Below, piece by piece: positions 41,190-52,925 of a stretch of 64,000 bases of DNA. A program made the translations under genes and the position numbers. The DNA lies in NCBI GenBank assembly GCA_944989445.1, contig CALYLW010000429.1:248001-312000 (forward strand), in the 5' to 3' direction. The notes beneath the pieces are model-generated. The model saw only the letters and a list, made by a program, of their open reading frames with translations, ran no database searches and had not been told where the DNA came from. The stretch is from Ampullaceana balthica. Taxonomy: Eukaryota > Mollusca > Gastropoda > Lymnaeidae. Positions within the stretch are counted from its first letter, which is position 1. The number at the start of each line of letters is the position of its first letter.

Positions 41190-42905
41190 TTGGGCAAGTT
41201 ATGAGAAGTTTCAACATTGAAGGAGGGCTGGTAAAGGTGATCGAAGAACTCTACATTCAGGTAAGCAGTGCAGTTGTGTTATATTTAAACGCTGCGTGGG
41301 GGACTTCTTCAAACGACGATCGGAGTCCACCAGGGCTGCATTCTCTAATCTGTCCTGCACAATATCTTCCTTTAAAAAATCATGCAAGAAACTCTTAGTG
41401 ATCACCACGCATCCATCTCTATAGGCGGAAGACCCTTATGCAACCTAAGATTTGCAGATAACAAATATTTTGGCTGGGAGCAGTAAATGACTACAGGCCC
41501 GGAGCTCACTGACAAACTTGCAGACAGATCAGGTTCATGTGGGATGGAAATAAGCCCAGAGAAAAAACAAGATATTGGTTAATATCTCAGCTGCCAGTAT
41601 GGCCAAAATTGTAATGAACCAACAAAAGCTGGCGGAGGTACATAACTTTAAATATCTAGGAGCCATAATATCTAGAGATGTTTCCTGTGAAGCTGAAATT
41701 CGAGCTAGAATTGGGTCGGCAATGACAACAATGACGAAGTTAACCGAAATATGGAACAGCAAAAACATTAACCTGCCAACAAAGCTCAGGCTTTACAGAG
41801 CTCTCGTTAAAACCATTGTCCTTTATGCTATGGCGGATTAAAAGGGGGGCTGAACGGGCTAAAGCCAGGGGCCCCCAATGATTTAGGGGCTCCCAAACTT
41901 AGTATATTTTATAATAAAGGTGGACAAATGATTGCAGGCTAGGAATCCCTGAAAATATCATAAATGAAATAAATTAATAAAATCGTATCTATTAATCTGA
42001 TCGCTACTCGGACCCGACATTCTTAGTAATCGAAAAACCTGATTTAATAGGCTCAATAAGAGAAAATATTAAAGAATATTGTTGTTTTTTTATTTACCAT
42101 TTCCGTCAAGTTCTCCTGGTCGTATGGAAGTGTGTCGCATTGTGGTGCAAGCAATATCGGGATCTTGGAGCTATAATTTTTTTTTCATTTGCCTTTTTTT
42201 TTAAAATTGTCTGTTTACACTCCATTTTAGGATACCGGCAAACAGTTATTTCTTCGTGTTCAGTTTTTTCATGAATAATCTTTTTGGCTGGGAAGGCCGA
42301 TCCCGCAGTACAGACAAAGCATGAGCAAGGAACCAATGGACTATTTAGTTACAAGTTACAGTCGTATATTAGCTGCTAGCAATCATTTTATTTAAAGGGA
42401 CGCTGGCTGGATATGGGCCCAGTTTGAATTGCAGCCAGGGGCCCCGTGAAGTCTTAATCCGCGCCTGCCTTTACGTGTGAGACCTGGACACTAATGGCAA
42501 TCACTTAAAGCAAGCTGCAGGCATTTGAAAACAAATGCATGAGGAGAATTCTCCGGATCTCCTATTTAGAATACAAGAACAATGAATATGTCAGGAACAG
42601 AATAAACTCTATTGCGGGTCATCAAGAAACCATATAACAACAATTAAGAGACGGCATGGTTTGGTCATGTACTGCGACATGATACCCTGACAAAAATTAA
42701 CCTTCAAGGCACTGTAGAAGGGGGCTGGTGAAGAGGTCGACAGCGGAAAAGCTTGCTGGACAACATAAAGGAATGGACAGGGGTGAAATTGCATGAATTA
42801 TTGGCCGCCGCTCAAGATAGGCAAATGTGGAGATCGTTATCTGTTGATGTTTCCATGCGCTCCCCCCAACGACTGCAACGGTCACGGAACTGATGATGAT
42901 GATGA
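41190..42905 (+). pseudogene. RTE-like LINE fragment, split by a hAT MITE
   Basis: The plus strand reads RSFNIEGGLVKVIEELYIQV, NLRFADN (degraded xADD box), FKYLGAIISRDVSCEAEIRA, LTEIWNSKNINLPTKLRLYR, then after the 41828-42467 insertion CETWTL, LQAFENKCMRRILRISYLE and RINSIAGHQE. The 3' end is a GATGATGATGAT tail, typical of RTE-type elements. Several frameshifts; not functional. Confidence 0.83.
41828..42467. mobile_element. hAT MITE inserted in the RTE-like LINE
   Basis: Right end complement CAGGCGCGGATTAAG aligns with left end CTATGGCGGATTAAA. 8-bp duplications CCTTTATG and CCTTTACG differ at one base. It interrupts the LINE frame between LVKTIVLY and CETWTL. 640 bp, non-coding. Confidence 0.8.
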
Positions 42906-43408
42906 TCCCTTGAAAATGTGGCAGAAACATTGGCTTGAGATGGTGCTGTATTATCATCACAATCTGATAAATCTATGACACAACAAAGGAACAAGGCAAG
43001 ACCCTATGCCTATGATTCTGTAAATAGTTATTTTCAGTAAGAAGATTTGTATATGCTGCTACTATGTTGTTGGTTATTACGCGACGCGCATGTGGTTTAA
43101 GATGAAAAGGTTTGAAGGGATGTATTTCTTGTAAATAATTTTTACTGATGGACAAACATCTAGGTGTCTGTTCTTAATTTTACCATTACTTTAGACAGAA
43201 TAGGCTTACACTATCATAAGAAAGAAAAAAAATATGTCAATTTAATGTAACAAAACATCTATAAGTAAGTAGTGATTATGATTATTTTCATGAAGCTTAC
43301 ACAGTACCTAAAAGGTTTTATATACATTCAGAAATTGTTTCTTTAATTATTTATATAAAAATAAAAACAATGTTTAAATAAAATTAATTCAAAATGAAAA
43401 TAATCTAC

Positions 43409-45704
43409 CAGAGGCGTAACTAGGTTTTTGGCGCCCTTGGCTAATTTATTTTTTGCGCCCTTGATAAATTGACAAGTTTCAGATTTGCGATTTTTTCATT
43501 TGTTAGAAAAAATAATTTAATTTCTCTTATTTTATCTATGACAATAATTACGTAGTCTGACAGTGACAGTCATACAAAGTGAATATAAAAAATGCATAAG
43601 ACAGGAACAATACTAATTTGCAGTTTATTATTTACTTAAATAATACCAAATAAATTGGTGGATGAAACGGAATATAGTTACGTTAGGCTTGATCATTTCT
43701 GTGACCCCAACGCGTCATAAGCCATTCGGTCATATCTATTTTTAGGCTCTTCGTTGTCAGTAAGGTCAAACTTTCTCAAACATGGCTAGCAACAGTGTGT
43801 TTAATAGTGTTATAATGCTATCTGAAAACGATGTTCCAGGTGCTATTTTGGACAAAAAAGATATTTCTTCTCACTCAGTTTTGCAGCCGAAAAAAGTTAT
43901 TAAAATGTCGAAGACTTAAAACTTTAATAAATAAGCCGTAACATAGTATTTTAAATTATTTAAAGATGAGTGTAAGCGTTCATATTCGTAACTACGGTAA
44001 ACACTAGTCCTAGCGCAGTCAATTATTAACATATATGTATTTTAATATTTTTTCCCTTGGCCCTTGCCTTATAAAAATATATGCCTTTAGTAATAAACTT
44101 ACACTAAGATTATGACTTTAATTATAATTACATCATAGTATGAAAGAATAAACTTCATGGACGAACGAGCAACTAGAACTAGTTACCTACTACTAACTTA
44201 TTACTAGATAATATAAGATAATAGCCTATTAATAGAGTTAAAGCCTCAGCAGATGCAGAGTCACTAATTATAATTCATTTACATAATTCATGCACCCAAG
44301 GACGTTCCATTTCGCATAATATAATATTACATAATATAACCATCTATTGATATTTAAATAAATAAGCCTAGGCCTAAGTAAGTTACTAAGAGTTTATTTA
44401 AGATGAGTGAAAGTGTAAGCGGTCGTTCCGGCCGTCGCCACTAGTACTAGTGAGACTAGTCACTAGTGCTAACAAACTTATATTTAATATAAATTGTTTT
44501 CGTTGGTTCATATAAATTATATATGAATATGCCTTAGTATTTATTAGTAAGTAATAAACTTACACTAAGATTATGATTTTAATTATAATTACATCATACG
44601 TTTTAGAAGTAAATAGTATTTGAATGTATAAAATTCTCGGACGAATGAGCGAATGAACTAAAAATAAAAAAGTATAGTCTGTATATTTACATATTAATAT
44701 TAAATTCACTCTCGCAAGGAAGCTCTATTTCGGATTATATAATACTAGGGGCAAGTACCCGGCTTTTTCCAGGGTTTAACTTAACAGCAACAACAACAAA
44801 AAACACAACAGCAACAAAAAACAAAACAACAACAGCAACAACAACAAAGCAACAATAACAAAACAACAACTACAACAACAGTAACAACGACAAAAACAAC
44901 AACAGAAACAGCAACATCAAAAAAAAACAACAACAACAACAGCAACCACAACAAAGCAACAACAACTACAACAGCAACAACAACATGAAGGACATTGTCG
45001 TCGCAGGGCAAGGGATGTGGACAACAACAACAGTAAAAACAACACAAAAGCAACAACAACAAAAACAACAAAAACAAGTTGTATCTTATATATATGGAAC
45101 GAAACCTGTTTAATAACCTTTCCGGTATAATTTTGTGTGTACGTGTACCAAATTTCACTTTATTTTTTTGGTTGTCTGGATCTTGAGTTATTAGGGACAG
45201 ACAGACATCCAGACAGACAACAAATGCGTCTTATATGTATAATAAAGATATCAAATAATATGACCTTATATTTTTCTTTAAAATTCTATAAAATCAAGCT
45301 TTTGAAAAAGTTTTAGATAATTTCAATGAGCGCATTCCCTCTAATAGTTATGAATAAATATTAACTACTTGACCTTACGGCACCTCAGGCGGTGACCTAG
45401 TTATAGATCGAGTCTATTATTAGACTTCCGGTAAATAATGACCAAGCCTCTCTCATACATAACGATAGAAACTGACAATTAAAAGCAAATTTAAGTAACA
45501 CTCCACCGACTACAGCTCAGCACTTCCCTAACTCAAAAACTCCGTAAGTCGATTTTTTTTCGGGTCCTTTGAGTTCGACTTAGAGAGGTCCGAATGTATT
45601 TATTTAAATACAAATTTAAAAATTAGAGTTAGAGATTTAGTGGCGCCCTTTTGAGCTGGCGCCCTTGGCAACTGCCCCGGTGTCAACCCGTTGTTACGCC
45701 ACTG
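43409..45704. mobile_element. hAT element with CAGAGGCGTAACTAGG ends
   Basis: Ends CAGAGGCGTAACTAGG and GTTACGCCACTG, with perfect 8-bp duplications TAATCTAC (43401-43408, 45705-45712). GGCGCCCTT motifs repeat near both ends. It carries a Helitron-like copy at 44745-45243. No clear transposase seen. Confidence 0.86.
44745..45243 (-). mobile_element. Helitron-like element with CAA repeats (single, inverted copy)
   Basis: On the minus strand it starts TATACATATAAGACGCATTT and ends with CCCTGGAAAAAGCCGGGTAC, a hairpin, then TTGCCCCTAG before T. The 37-bp non-repeat island (44985-45021, GACATTGTCGTCGCAGGG) sits inside the CAA tract exactly as in the three tandem units at 49171-51539. It lacks the roughly 130-bp block before the TTG tract. 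Confidence 0.72.
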
Positions 45705-45712
45705 TAATCTAC

Positions 45713-46328
45713 CCTAAATTGATTTTTTTTTAAATGTCAGCTTTTTAGACAAAAATATCTTACTATTGGCCTAATATTAATAATAATTCCAACGAAAATA
45801 ATAATAATAATAATAATAAAAAATTAATAATAATCAATATACATAATTCCCGTTGTCTGTATGGATGTATAGCTGTATTAGGTGGCGCTGCGATCGATTT
45901 TTTAAATGAATAAAAATAAATTAAAATAAATAAAAGTTCTGTAAACATTAATTTTTATTCTGAAGTGTATTTTTTTTCAAAATAAATAGATTTCAGCTGA
46001 AATGTATTTATTTTGAAAAGGTCCGTAATTTTTGACGGGTAATACACTAGTAATAATAATAATTTGAGAACTTAAATAGCGCGGTACCCCAGCTCACGGC
46101 GCTTTACATATGAATAGCAAAACACACACACACACACTCACATATAACTAAATGGGTGATACCCAAAGTAGTCATAGGCTATGTTTCTCAGTCAAAGAAA
46201 TTTCAGATTGTTAGTCTGGAAAGTACAGTTTGAAATAAGTACCGGGTATTTTGAGTGCAGCTTTGATGAACTTAGAGAAGGTGAATATTACGAATGTGTG
46301 ATGTTAAGAGAATTTCATTGTTTTGAAG
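45713..46328. other. AT-rich spacer with AAT microsatellite and short MITE
   Basis: AAT repeats at about 45797-45828 and an AC repeat at about 46117-46138. 45966-46053 is a palindromic MITE related to 1088-1156. Nothing else identified. Confidence 0.5.
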
Positions 46329-47147
46329 CAGAGGCGTCACTAGGGTCAGTATCACCCAGTGCGGTAGGTCATGACTACCCCCTAACATCTTACCCCATAG
46401 AACTCCTCCGAGTCTGCCAGTACCAAAGAAAAGGAACATACAGAATTTTATACTTTGGTGAATATTAACTTAAATAAATCAAGCACAGACTTATTTTTTT
46501 TAAAAAGGGTATCGATGACGCACCATCAGGCGAACATTATTTTGATATATGTAAACTAGGATATTTCGGCTCCGGCAAATCCTGAATCCGGCAATTTTTA
46601 CAAATCCGGCTCCTTCCGGATTTCACAAATTTGAATCCGGTACAACCCTTGTGTAAACTAGTGTAAAACATTTAAACTAATTATGACTTATTCACCTTCT
46701 ATAAAGCATCATTATTTTGCTTTTGATATCGTATGTTTTGCAGTGCAGCATAAACAAAAAGGATACAATAAATGGATGAATTCAAGACTAAATGATTTAT
46801 GGAAGTTTTAACAGCTATCTATGCTCGAAGCTACTCTTATGTAAAAATAGTACTTCGAATGTTCCTTACATTAGCCATAAGTAATGCCAGCTGTGAGAGA
46901 AGCATCTTTAAAAGAATGTTAAACAAAAATTAAAAGGAAACGCAGAAAACTTAAATTTTTAATCAAGAAAGGAAAGCTCTTCATATTTATTTCTAACAAA
47001 AACATATTGATTTATAATATTATTCTTGTTATTTTCACAGACACACATGCAAAGATTATTTCTTTATAATAGCATTATATTTTATAAGGAGTGCGGCGGC
47101 AAACTTGGCACCTGCCCCGGGAGGCATAAAGCTAGGCTACGCCTCTG
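46329..47147 (+). mobile_element. hAT element CAGAGGCGTCACTAGG, decayed
   Basis: Ends CAGAGGCGTCACTAGGG and CTAGGCTACGCCTCTG are related inverted ends of the same family as 43409 and 48201. Adjacent 8-mers do not match. It includes a transposase relic at 46850-46930. Confidence 0.6.
46850..46930 (+). pseudogene. hAT transposase C-terminal dimerisation fragment
   Basis: The plus strand reads LRMFLTLAISNASCERSIFK then RMLNKN and a stop. The AxSNASCERSFSK-like core with surrounding hydrophobics is the hAT C-terminal dimerisation signature. Only 27 codons survive. Confidence 0.75.
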
Positions 47148-48192
47148 TCGTCACTATTTCACTAAGCTATGCATTGCTTATTCAGTTAGCAGGCCCTTCC
47201 TCCAGAATATTATTACAATCGTAGGGTTATTTTAAAACATACATCCAACAATTTTTTTCGCCCGGGGCAACCTCCCCACAGACCCGCACAGGCTATGCTA
47301 TACTTAATATAATTCTAAGCAGTTATTTTTTAGAGCTTATAGGCTACCTATACCTGTCCTCAACAGCGCCTTACAGACGATCAAGCTACATAATTTTATG
47401 ATAAATAACAGTAGTTTAACTTGAAAAAAAAAGTATATATATTTTATTTTTTAATATGAAAATGGCCCTATTTGGCCTTGTTAAGATAGATACGAGATAA
47501 GTCTGGTTATTATGTGCTCGTTCTTTGTCATACATTTAAAAATTGATCTTTATTCGGTTAGGTAAAACGTAGTGTGTGTGTGTGAAACAGAAGTCGGCAG
47601 AAATTTTGACATTCATTTGGCTCCTTTTAACATTGCTAAGCAGCCGGTTCTTTCTCGGTTTGCAGTTAATGTTTACTTTTAAGAAATAATCAAAGCAACA
47701 CAAAAAAATAATTGTAAAAAATTATTTTTAAAATCCACACTTCATTCTTCAATTCTTCAACTTCAAACACTGCATTTCGTAGTTACGCTATTGTTACTAA
47801 CCCATTGCAACTAAAAATAATTTGGCATAAAACCTATATATACATTTTTTTTAAATGACAAATTGATAAAAACAAAATTTATATGACAGAAACTCTTTAA
47901 AAAAGAAACTGAAATGTGACCCTTGACCGTTAATAGCTATTAAAATAAATTTAACTTCAGCAAAAGGCCGAAAACCTCTGAGTACATAAAATTTGGTAAA
48001 GATGAAAGAAAAAATTGACAGATAGAGTCAGGGAGCATTATTTACATAAGAACAACTTTGTCACCAACCTATTCCTTATTTGTGCCTTGATAATATTACT
48101 CAGAATTCAGAGTTTTATTCTTGAAAACAAAATAAATTTATCAGTTAACGGCTCTCCCGGGTTTGAAGAATATATCTCATGAATAAGTATGG
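47148..48192. other. Spacer, nothing recognised
   Basis: AT-rich, no open frames or paired ends. The motif CGCCCGGGGCAACCTCCCC at about 47260 resembles hAT subterminal sequence and may be a solo end. Confidence 0.4.
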
Positions 48193-48258
48193 CTTTGACC
48201 CAGTGGCGTAGCTAGAACTTTTGCCGCCCGGGGCGGTCTCCAATATGCCGCCCTTTTA

Positions 48259-48658
48259 GGGGCCGTCCATAAATGACGTCACGCACCTGGGGGGGGGAGT
48301 CACACGTTTGTGACGAAAGGGGTGTTTAAGAAATGTGACGTCACGTCAAAACGTGCAACTTTAAATAAATTTCCACTTAAATATTTGATTACTGACACTT
48401 TAATGACGTTTATGTGACACGCGTGTTACGATATTAGAATGCAGCCTTACACTAAAAACATACTTAAATGGCAAAAATTTAATTTGAAACATGCTCATTT
48501 TTAAACAGAAAATATGGCTTTTATGAGGGGGGGTGGTTAAAGTTTTGTGACGTCTTATAGAATAAGGGGTTTAAGTTTTGTGACGACGTGTGACGAGGGG
48601 GGTGGGGAAGGGGTGACAAATCGGCCAAAATAGTTTGATGTCATTTATGGGCCGCCAC
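48259..48658. mobile_element. Harbinger-type MITE, second copy
   Basis: Left end GGGGCCGTCCATAAATGACG and inverted right end TGTCATTTATGGGCCGCCAC, with TTA on both sides (48256-48258, 48659-48661). 400 bp, G-rich subterminal tracts as in 36207-38874. Confidence 0.8.
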
Positions 48659-49170
48659 TTAGTCGATTATATGATGGTTTTTAAAAATTAATTAACATGA
48701 ATAAATAATTGTAATTGAAACGAAGTAAAGGTGGGGAACATGTTTACCTAATGAATGCATTATTTATGTAAGCAGTAATAAAAGAGGCCGCATAAGATTA
48801 TATACATATAAATACACGTTTATAAAAAATACGAGATACTTTTTTTTTAAAGGCCACAAGAAAGTTACTGAGGTCGCAGGTCATCCCCCCCCCACCCCAC
48901 ATGAGACAAAACATATTCCAAATTTACATTTTAAAAAAAAACAAAAAAAAACAACAAAAAAAAACATTTCCTATTACTATTCTTTTATTTTGTATTTATA
49001 AATAAATGATTTTTTTTACAAACAAAGAAATTGTATACATTAGTATGTAAACATATTTATACATTTACTTTCCTAACTTTCATCGTACAAAAATCGTGTA
49101 TTTTGCTATCAAAATTTAAATTATTTGTAATATCTATATATTACATAAATATTATTATATATTCTTTATC

Positions 49171-49954
49171 TCTATACATATAAGACGCATTTGTTGTCTG
49201 TCTGTCTGTCTGTTCCCTGATAACTCAAGATCCAGACAACCAAATAACGTGAAATTTGGTACACGTACACAAAATTATACCGGAAAGGTTATTAAACAGG
49301 TTTCGTTCCATATATATAAGATACTGGGGGCCGGGGGCCCAAAATGTAGTTTTTCCTTATATGAACTATATAAAATAAAAAAATTATTGAAAATTAAGAC
49401 GTAAAATAATGACGCAAAATAATAAACATTTTGGTGTCGAGATTAACAAGAAGGCGACTATCGCCATAAAATAATTTTTTTGTTTTTGTTGCTTTGCTGT
49501 TGTTGCTTTTGTTGTTGTAGTTGTTGTTTTGTTGTTTTGCTTTGTTGTTGTTGCTTTGTTGTTGTTGCTTTGTTGTTGTTGCTGCTGTTTTTGTTGTTGT
49601 TGTTTTGTTGTTTTTGTTGTTGTTTTGTTTTTGTTGTTGTTGCAGTTGTTGTTGTTTTTGTTGTTGTTGCTGTTGTTGTTGCTGTTGTTGTTTTTGTGTT
49701 GTTTTTGCTGTTGTTGTTGTCCACATCCCTTGCCCTGCGACGACAATGCCCTTCATGTTGTTGTTGCTTTGTTGCTGTTGTTGATGCTGTTGTTGTTTTT
49801 TTTTGTTGTTTTGTTTTTGTTGTTTTTGTTGTTTTTGTTGTTTGTTTTGTTTTTTTGTTTGTTGTTTTGTTGTTGTTTTTGTTGTTTTTGTTGTTGTTTT
49901 TGTTTTTGTTGCTGCTGTTGTTAAACCCGGGAAAAGCCGGGTACTTGCCCCTAG
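49171..49954 (+). mobile_element. Helitron-like unit 1 of 3 (TTG-rich)
   Basis: Starts TCTATACATATAAGACGCAT with a GTCTGTCTGTCTGT stretch, a conserved leader of about 300 bp (GGGGGCCGGGGGCCC included), a TTG-repeat body interrupted by a conserved 38-bp island (49720-49757), then CCCGGGAAAAGCCGGG hairpin and TTGCCCCTAG. The next unit follows with no spacer. Confidence 0.8.
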
Positions 49955-50820
49955 TTATACATATAAGACGCATTTGTTGTCTGTCTGGTTGTCTGTCTGT
50001 TCCCTAATAACTCAAGATCCAGACAACCAAATAACGTGAAATTTGGTACACGTACGCAAAATTATACCGGAAAGGTTATTAAACAGGTTTCGTTCCATAT
50101 ATATAAGATACTGGGGGCCGGGGGCCCAAAATGTAATTTTTCCTTATATGAGCTATATAAAATAAAAATTATTGAAAATTAAGACGTAAAATAATGACGC
50201 AAAATAATAAACATTTTGGTGTCGAAATTAACAAGAAGGCGATTATCGCCATAAAATAATTTTTTTGTTGTTGTTGCTTTGTTGTTGTTGCTTTTGTTGT
50301 TGCTTTTGTTGTTTTGTTGTTGTTGTTTTGTTGTTGTTGCTGTAGTTGTTGTTTTGTTGTTTTGTTGTTGATGTTTTTGTTGTTGTTTTGTTTTTGTTGT
50401 TGTTGTTGCTGTTGCTGTTTTTGCTTTTGTGTTGTTTTTGCTGTTGTTGTTGTTGTCCACATCCCTTGCCCTGCGACGACAATGTCCTTCATATTGTTGT
50501 TGCTTTGTTGTTGTTGCTGTTGTAGTTGTTGTTTTGTTGTTGTTGCTTTGTTGTTGATTTTGTTGTTTTTGTTGTTTGTTTTGTTTTTGTTGTTTTGTTG
50601 CTGTTGCTGTTTCTGTTGTTGTTTTTGTCGTTGTTGCTGTTGTTGTTGTTGCTTTTGTTGTTGTAGTTGTTGTTTTGTTGTTGTTGCTTTGTTGTTGTTG
50701 CTGTTGTAGTTGTTGTTGTTTTGTTTTTGTTGTTTGTTTTTGTTGTTTTGTTGCTGTTGTTGTTTTGTTGTTGTTGCTGTTGTTGTTAAACCCGGGAAAA
50801 AGCCGGGTACTTGCCCCTAG
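49955..50820 (+). mobile_element. Helitron-like unit 2 of 3
   Basis: Same order as unit 1: leader, TTG tract, island at about 50455-50492, TTG tract, hairpin CCCGGGAAAAAGCCGGG, CTAG. 866 bp. The two TTG tracts are longer than in unit 1 while the leader is almost unchanged. Confidence 0.8.
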
Positions 50821-51539
50821 TATACATATAAGACGCATTTTTTGTCTGTCTGTCTGTTCCCTAATAACTCAAGATCCAGATAATCAAATAACGTGAAATT
50901 TGGTACACATACACACAATGACATGAGAAAGGTTCTTAAACAGGTTTTGTTCCATATATATAAGATACTGGGGGCCGGGGGGGGCCCAAAATGTAGTTTT
51001 TCCTTATATGAGCTATATAAAATAAAAATTATTGAAAATTAAGACGTAAAATAATGACGCAAAATAATAAACATTTTGGTGTCGAGATTAACAAGAAGGC
51101 GATTATCGCCATAAAATAATTGCTTTGTTGTTGTTGCTTTTGTTGTTGTAGTTGTTGTTTTGTTGTTGTTGCTTTGTTGTTGTTGCTGTTGTATTTGTTG
51201 TTTTTGTTGTTGTTTTGTTTTTGCTGTTGTTGCAGTTGTTGTTGTTTTTGTTGCTGTTGATGTTGTTGCTTCTGTTTTGTTTTTGCTGTTGTTGTTGTTG
51301 TCCACATCTGTTGCCCTGCGACGACAATGTCCTTCATGTTGTTGTTGCTGTTGTTTTGTTGTTGTTGCTTTGTTGTTGTTGCTGTTGTTGTAGTTGTTGT
51401 TTTGTTGTTGTTGTTTTGTTGTTGTTTTTTGTTGTTGTTTTGTTGTTGTTTTTGTTGTTTTGTTTTTGTTGCTGTTGCTGTTTTTGTTGTTGTTGCTGTT
51501 GTTGTTAAACCCGGGAAAAAGCCGGGTACTTGCCCCTAG
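50821..51539 (+). mobile_element. Helitron-like unit 3 of 3
   Basis: 719 bp, the shortest unit; leader, TTG tract, island at 51300-51336 with one changed base, TTG tract, hairpin, CTAG followed by T. The final T agrees with A/T insertion of Helitrons. Confidence 0.8.
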
Positions 51540-51576
51540 TTTTAATATATATTATTATATTTCTTATATTATCTAT

Positions 51577-51843
51577 GGGGCTGTCCATAAAGTAAGTCAC
51601 GCTCCAGAGGGGGGAGGGGGTGTAAGAAAGTGTGACACTTTGTGACAGGGGGGAAGGGGGGTCTGGCCATGTGTGACATCACGCTATTTTATATTAAATT
51701 TTGATTATTTTGTTAATAAACAACAACATTTTTGTTCGAAAGTGTGACGTACTTTAGGGGGGGGGTCCAAGATGTGTGACAGTTTGTGACAGGAGGAGTA
51801 AAAATTGGTCAAAAATAGCGTGACTTACTTTATGGACGGCCCC
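51577..51843. mobile_element. Harbinger-type MITE, third copy
   Basis: Ends GGGGCTGTCCATAAAGTAAG and inverted CTTACTTTATGGACGGCCCC with TAT on both sides. It lies within the 3' tail of the SINE at 51844-52110, whose tail resumes at 51576 and runs to 51540. Confidence 0.82.
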
Positions 51844-52110
51844 TATACAGACGCTCCTTCTATGCAGAAGATAATTGCGTCCACAGACCATGACAGATGA
51901 GCTGTTGGCAAGTGATGCAGCGTTCACAAGCCACGGCTTTATGGGTTCCACGCATTACCCAGCCGCCTAACTAGTGTTAGGTACCCATTCGGAGCTGGGT
52001 GACTCAGGGACGCCCTAGGCCTCGGGAACAAGTCCTTGCCTTCACATGGATTCGAGCTCGTGACCATCGGTACGCCAGTCGAGCGCGCTGCCACTCGACC
52101 ACCACGCCCC
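51844..52110 (-). repeat. tRNA-derived SINE copy 2 with LINE-derived tail
   Basis: The minus strand starts GGGGCGTGGTGGTCGAGTGG (A-box region) with B-box GAGCTCGAATCC, then the shared core GAATGGGTACCTAACAC. Its last 36 bases (51847-51882) match the LINE 3' end at 38959-38994 with two differences, in the same orientation. The tail continues beyond the Harbinger MITE as GATAATATAAG. Confidence 0.85.
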
Positions 52111-52129
52111 TCGTTCTATGGACAATATT

Positions 52130-52925
52130 GCACGATTTTGTTGTCTTTAATCGCTCATTGTAGAACGAAGATAATTTTTTATGAACTTCAGTTTGGTTAA
52201 GCTCATTTCACAACTAGAGACACTGATAGCAATAGTTGAAAAAATTCATAGCAAAATTACAATGTTGGGTACAGAATTTTCCAATCTATACTGATGAATA
52301 AATTTTAATAGATCAAGGGTGCCTTTCCCCCCGTTTTTCTAACATAATGACTCTTCTTGTAGAGTAGGTACAGCCATAAAAACCTGGATCCTTTTTTTAT
52401 CCATATTGAACTGATGTTTATCAATGTCAATAAAGTAATTGATTTGATGTTCAAATGCTTCATTTAGTAGATTACATGGTATTATAAACGAATATTTTCT
52501 TTCAAGGACACGCAACTCATCAAAGCGTTATTTTATTTTATAATTCCATCCATGTATCAAAAACATTTCTCGTTGTACTTCTTGTTCTAAAGATAGAATC
52601 ACGTCTTCTGAATTTTCCCTACTCATATTTTTTCTCCTTCTAACTCGGCTTTCAGTTGATATCTCCATCTCTTCACAAATTGTTTGGCTGATATAACAGC
52701 ATTTTGTATAAGCACATCTCTTTGTTCCATGCAATGACTTTGCATTAATTTTTTTTAAATGACGGGTTCCCATAAATTGACATAACATAGAAGAGAAATA
52801 GATTGCATTGAATTAAGTAAAATTCCAGCATCTGATCTCGTTTTCCAAGTTACTTCTTCAGTTGTCAATTTTTCCAAGACGTTTGAAATTTTAAAGTTTG
52901 TCTTTTTCGAAATTATTATGCCTAT
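52130..52925 (-). pseudogene. hAT transposase relic (ZMYM1-like group), C-terminal part
   Basis: The minus strand reads FKISNVLEKLTTEEVTWKTR then SDAGILLNSMQ, an 86-codon open stretch, and finally IFSTIAISVSSCEMSLTKLK and FIKNYLRSTMSD. The last two are the hAT dimerisation domain. Stops are scattered. It belongs to the enclosing 48201-53679 element and runs into the SINE insertion. Confidence 0.82.

Noticed and set aside
49384..50838. Long open frames rich in Gln/Asn/Thr or Cys/Val/Leu across the TTG/CAA tracts
   Set aside because: They are translations of trinucleotide repeats in every frame and lack any other content.
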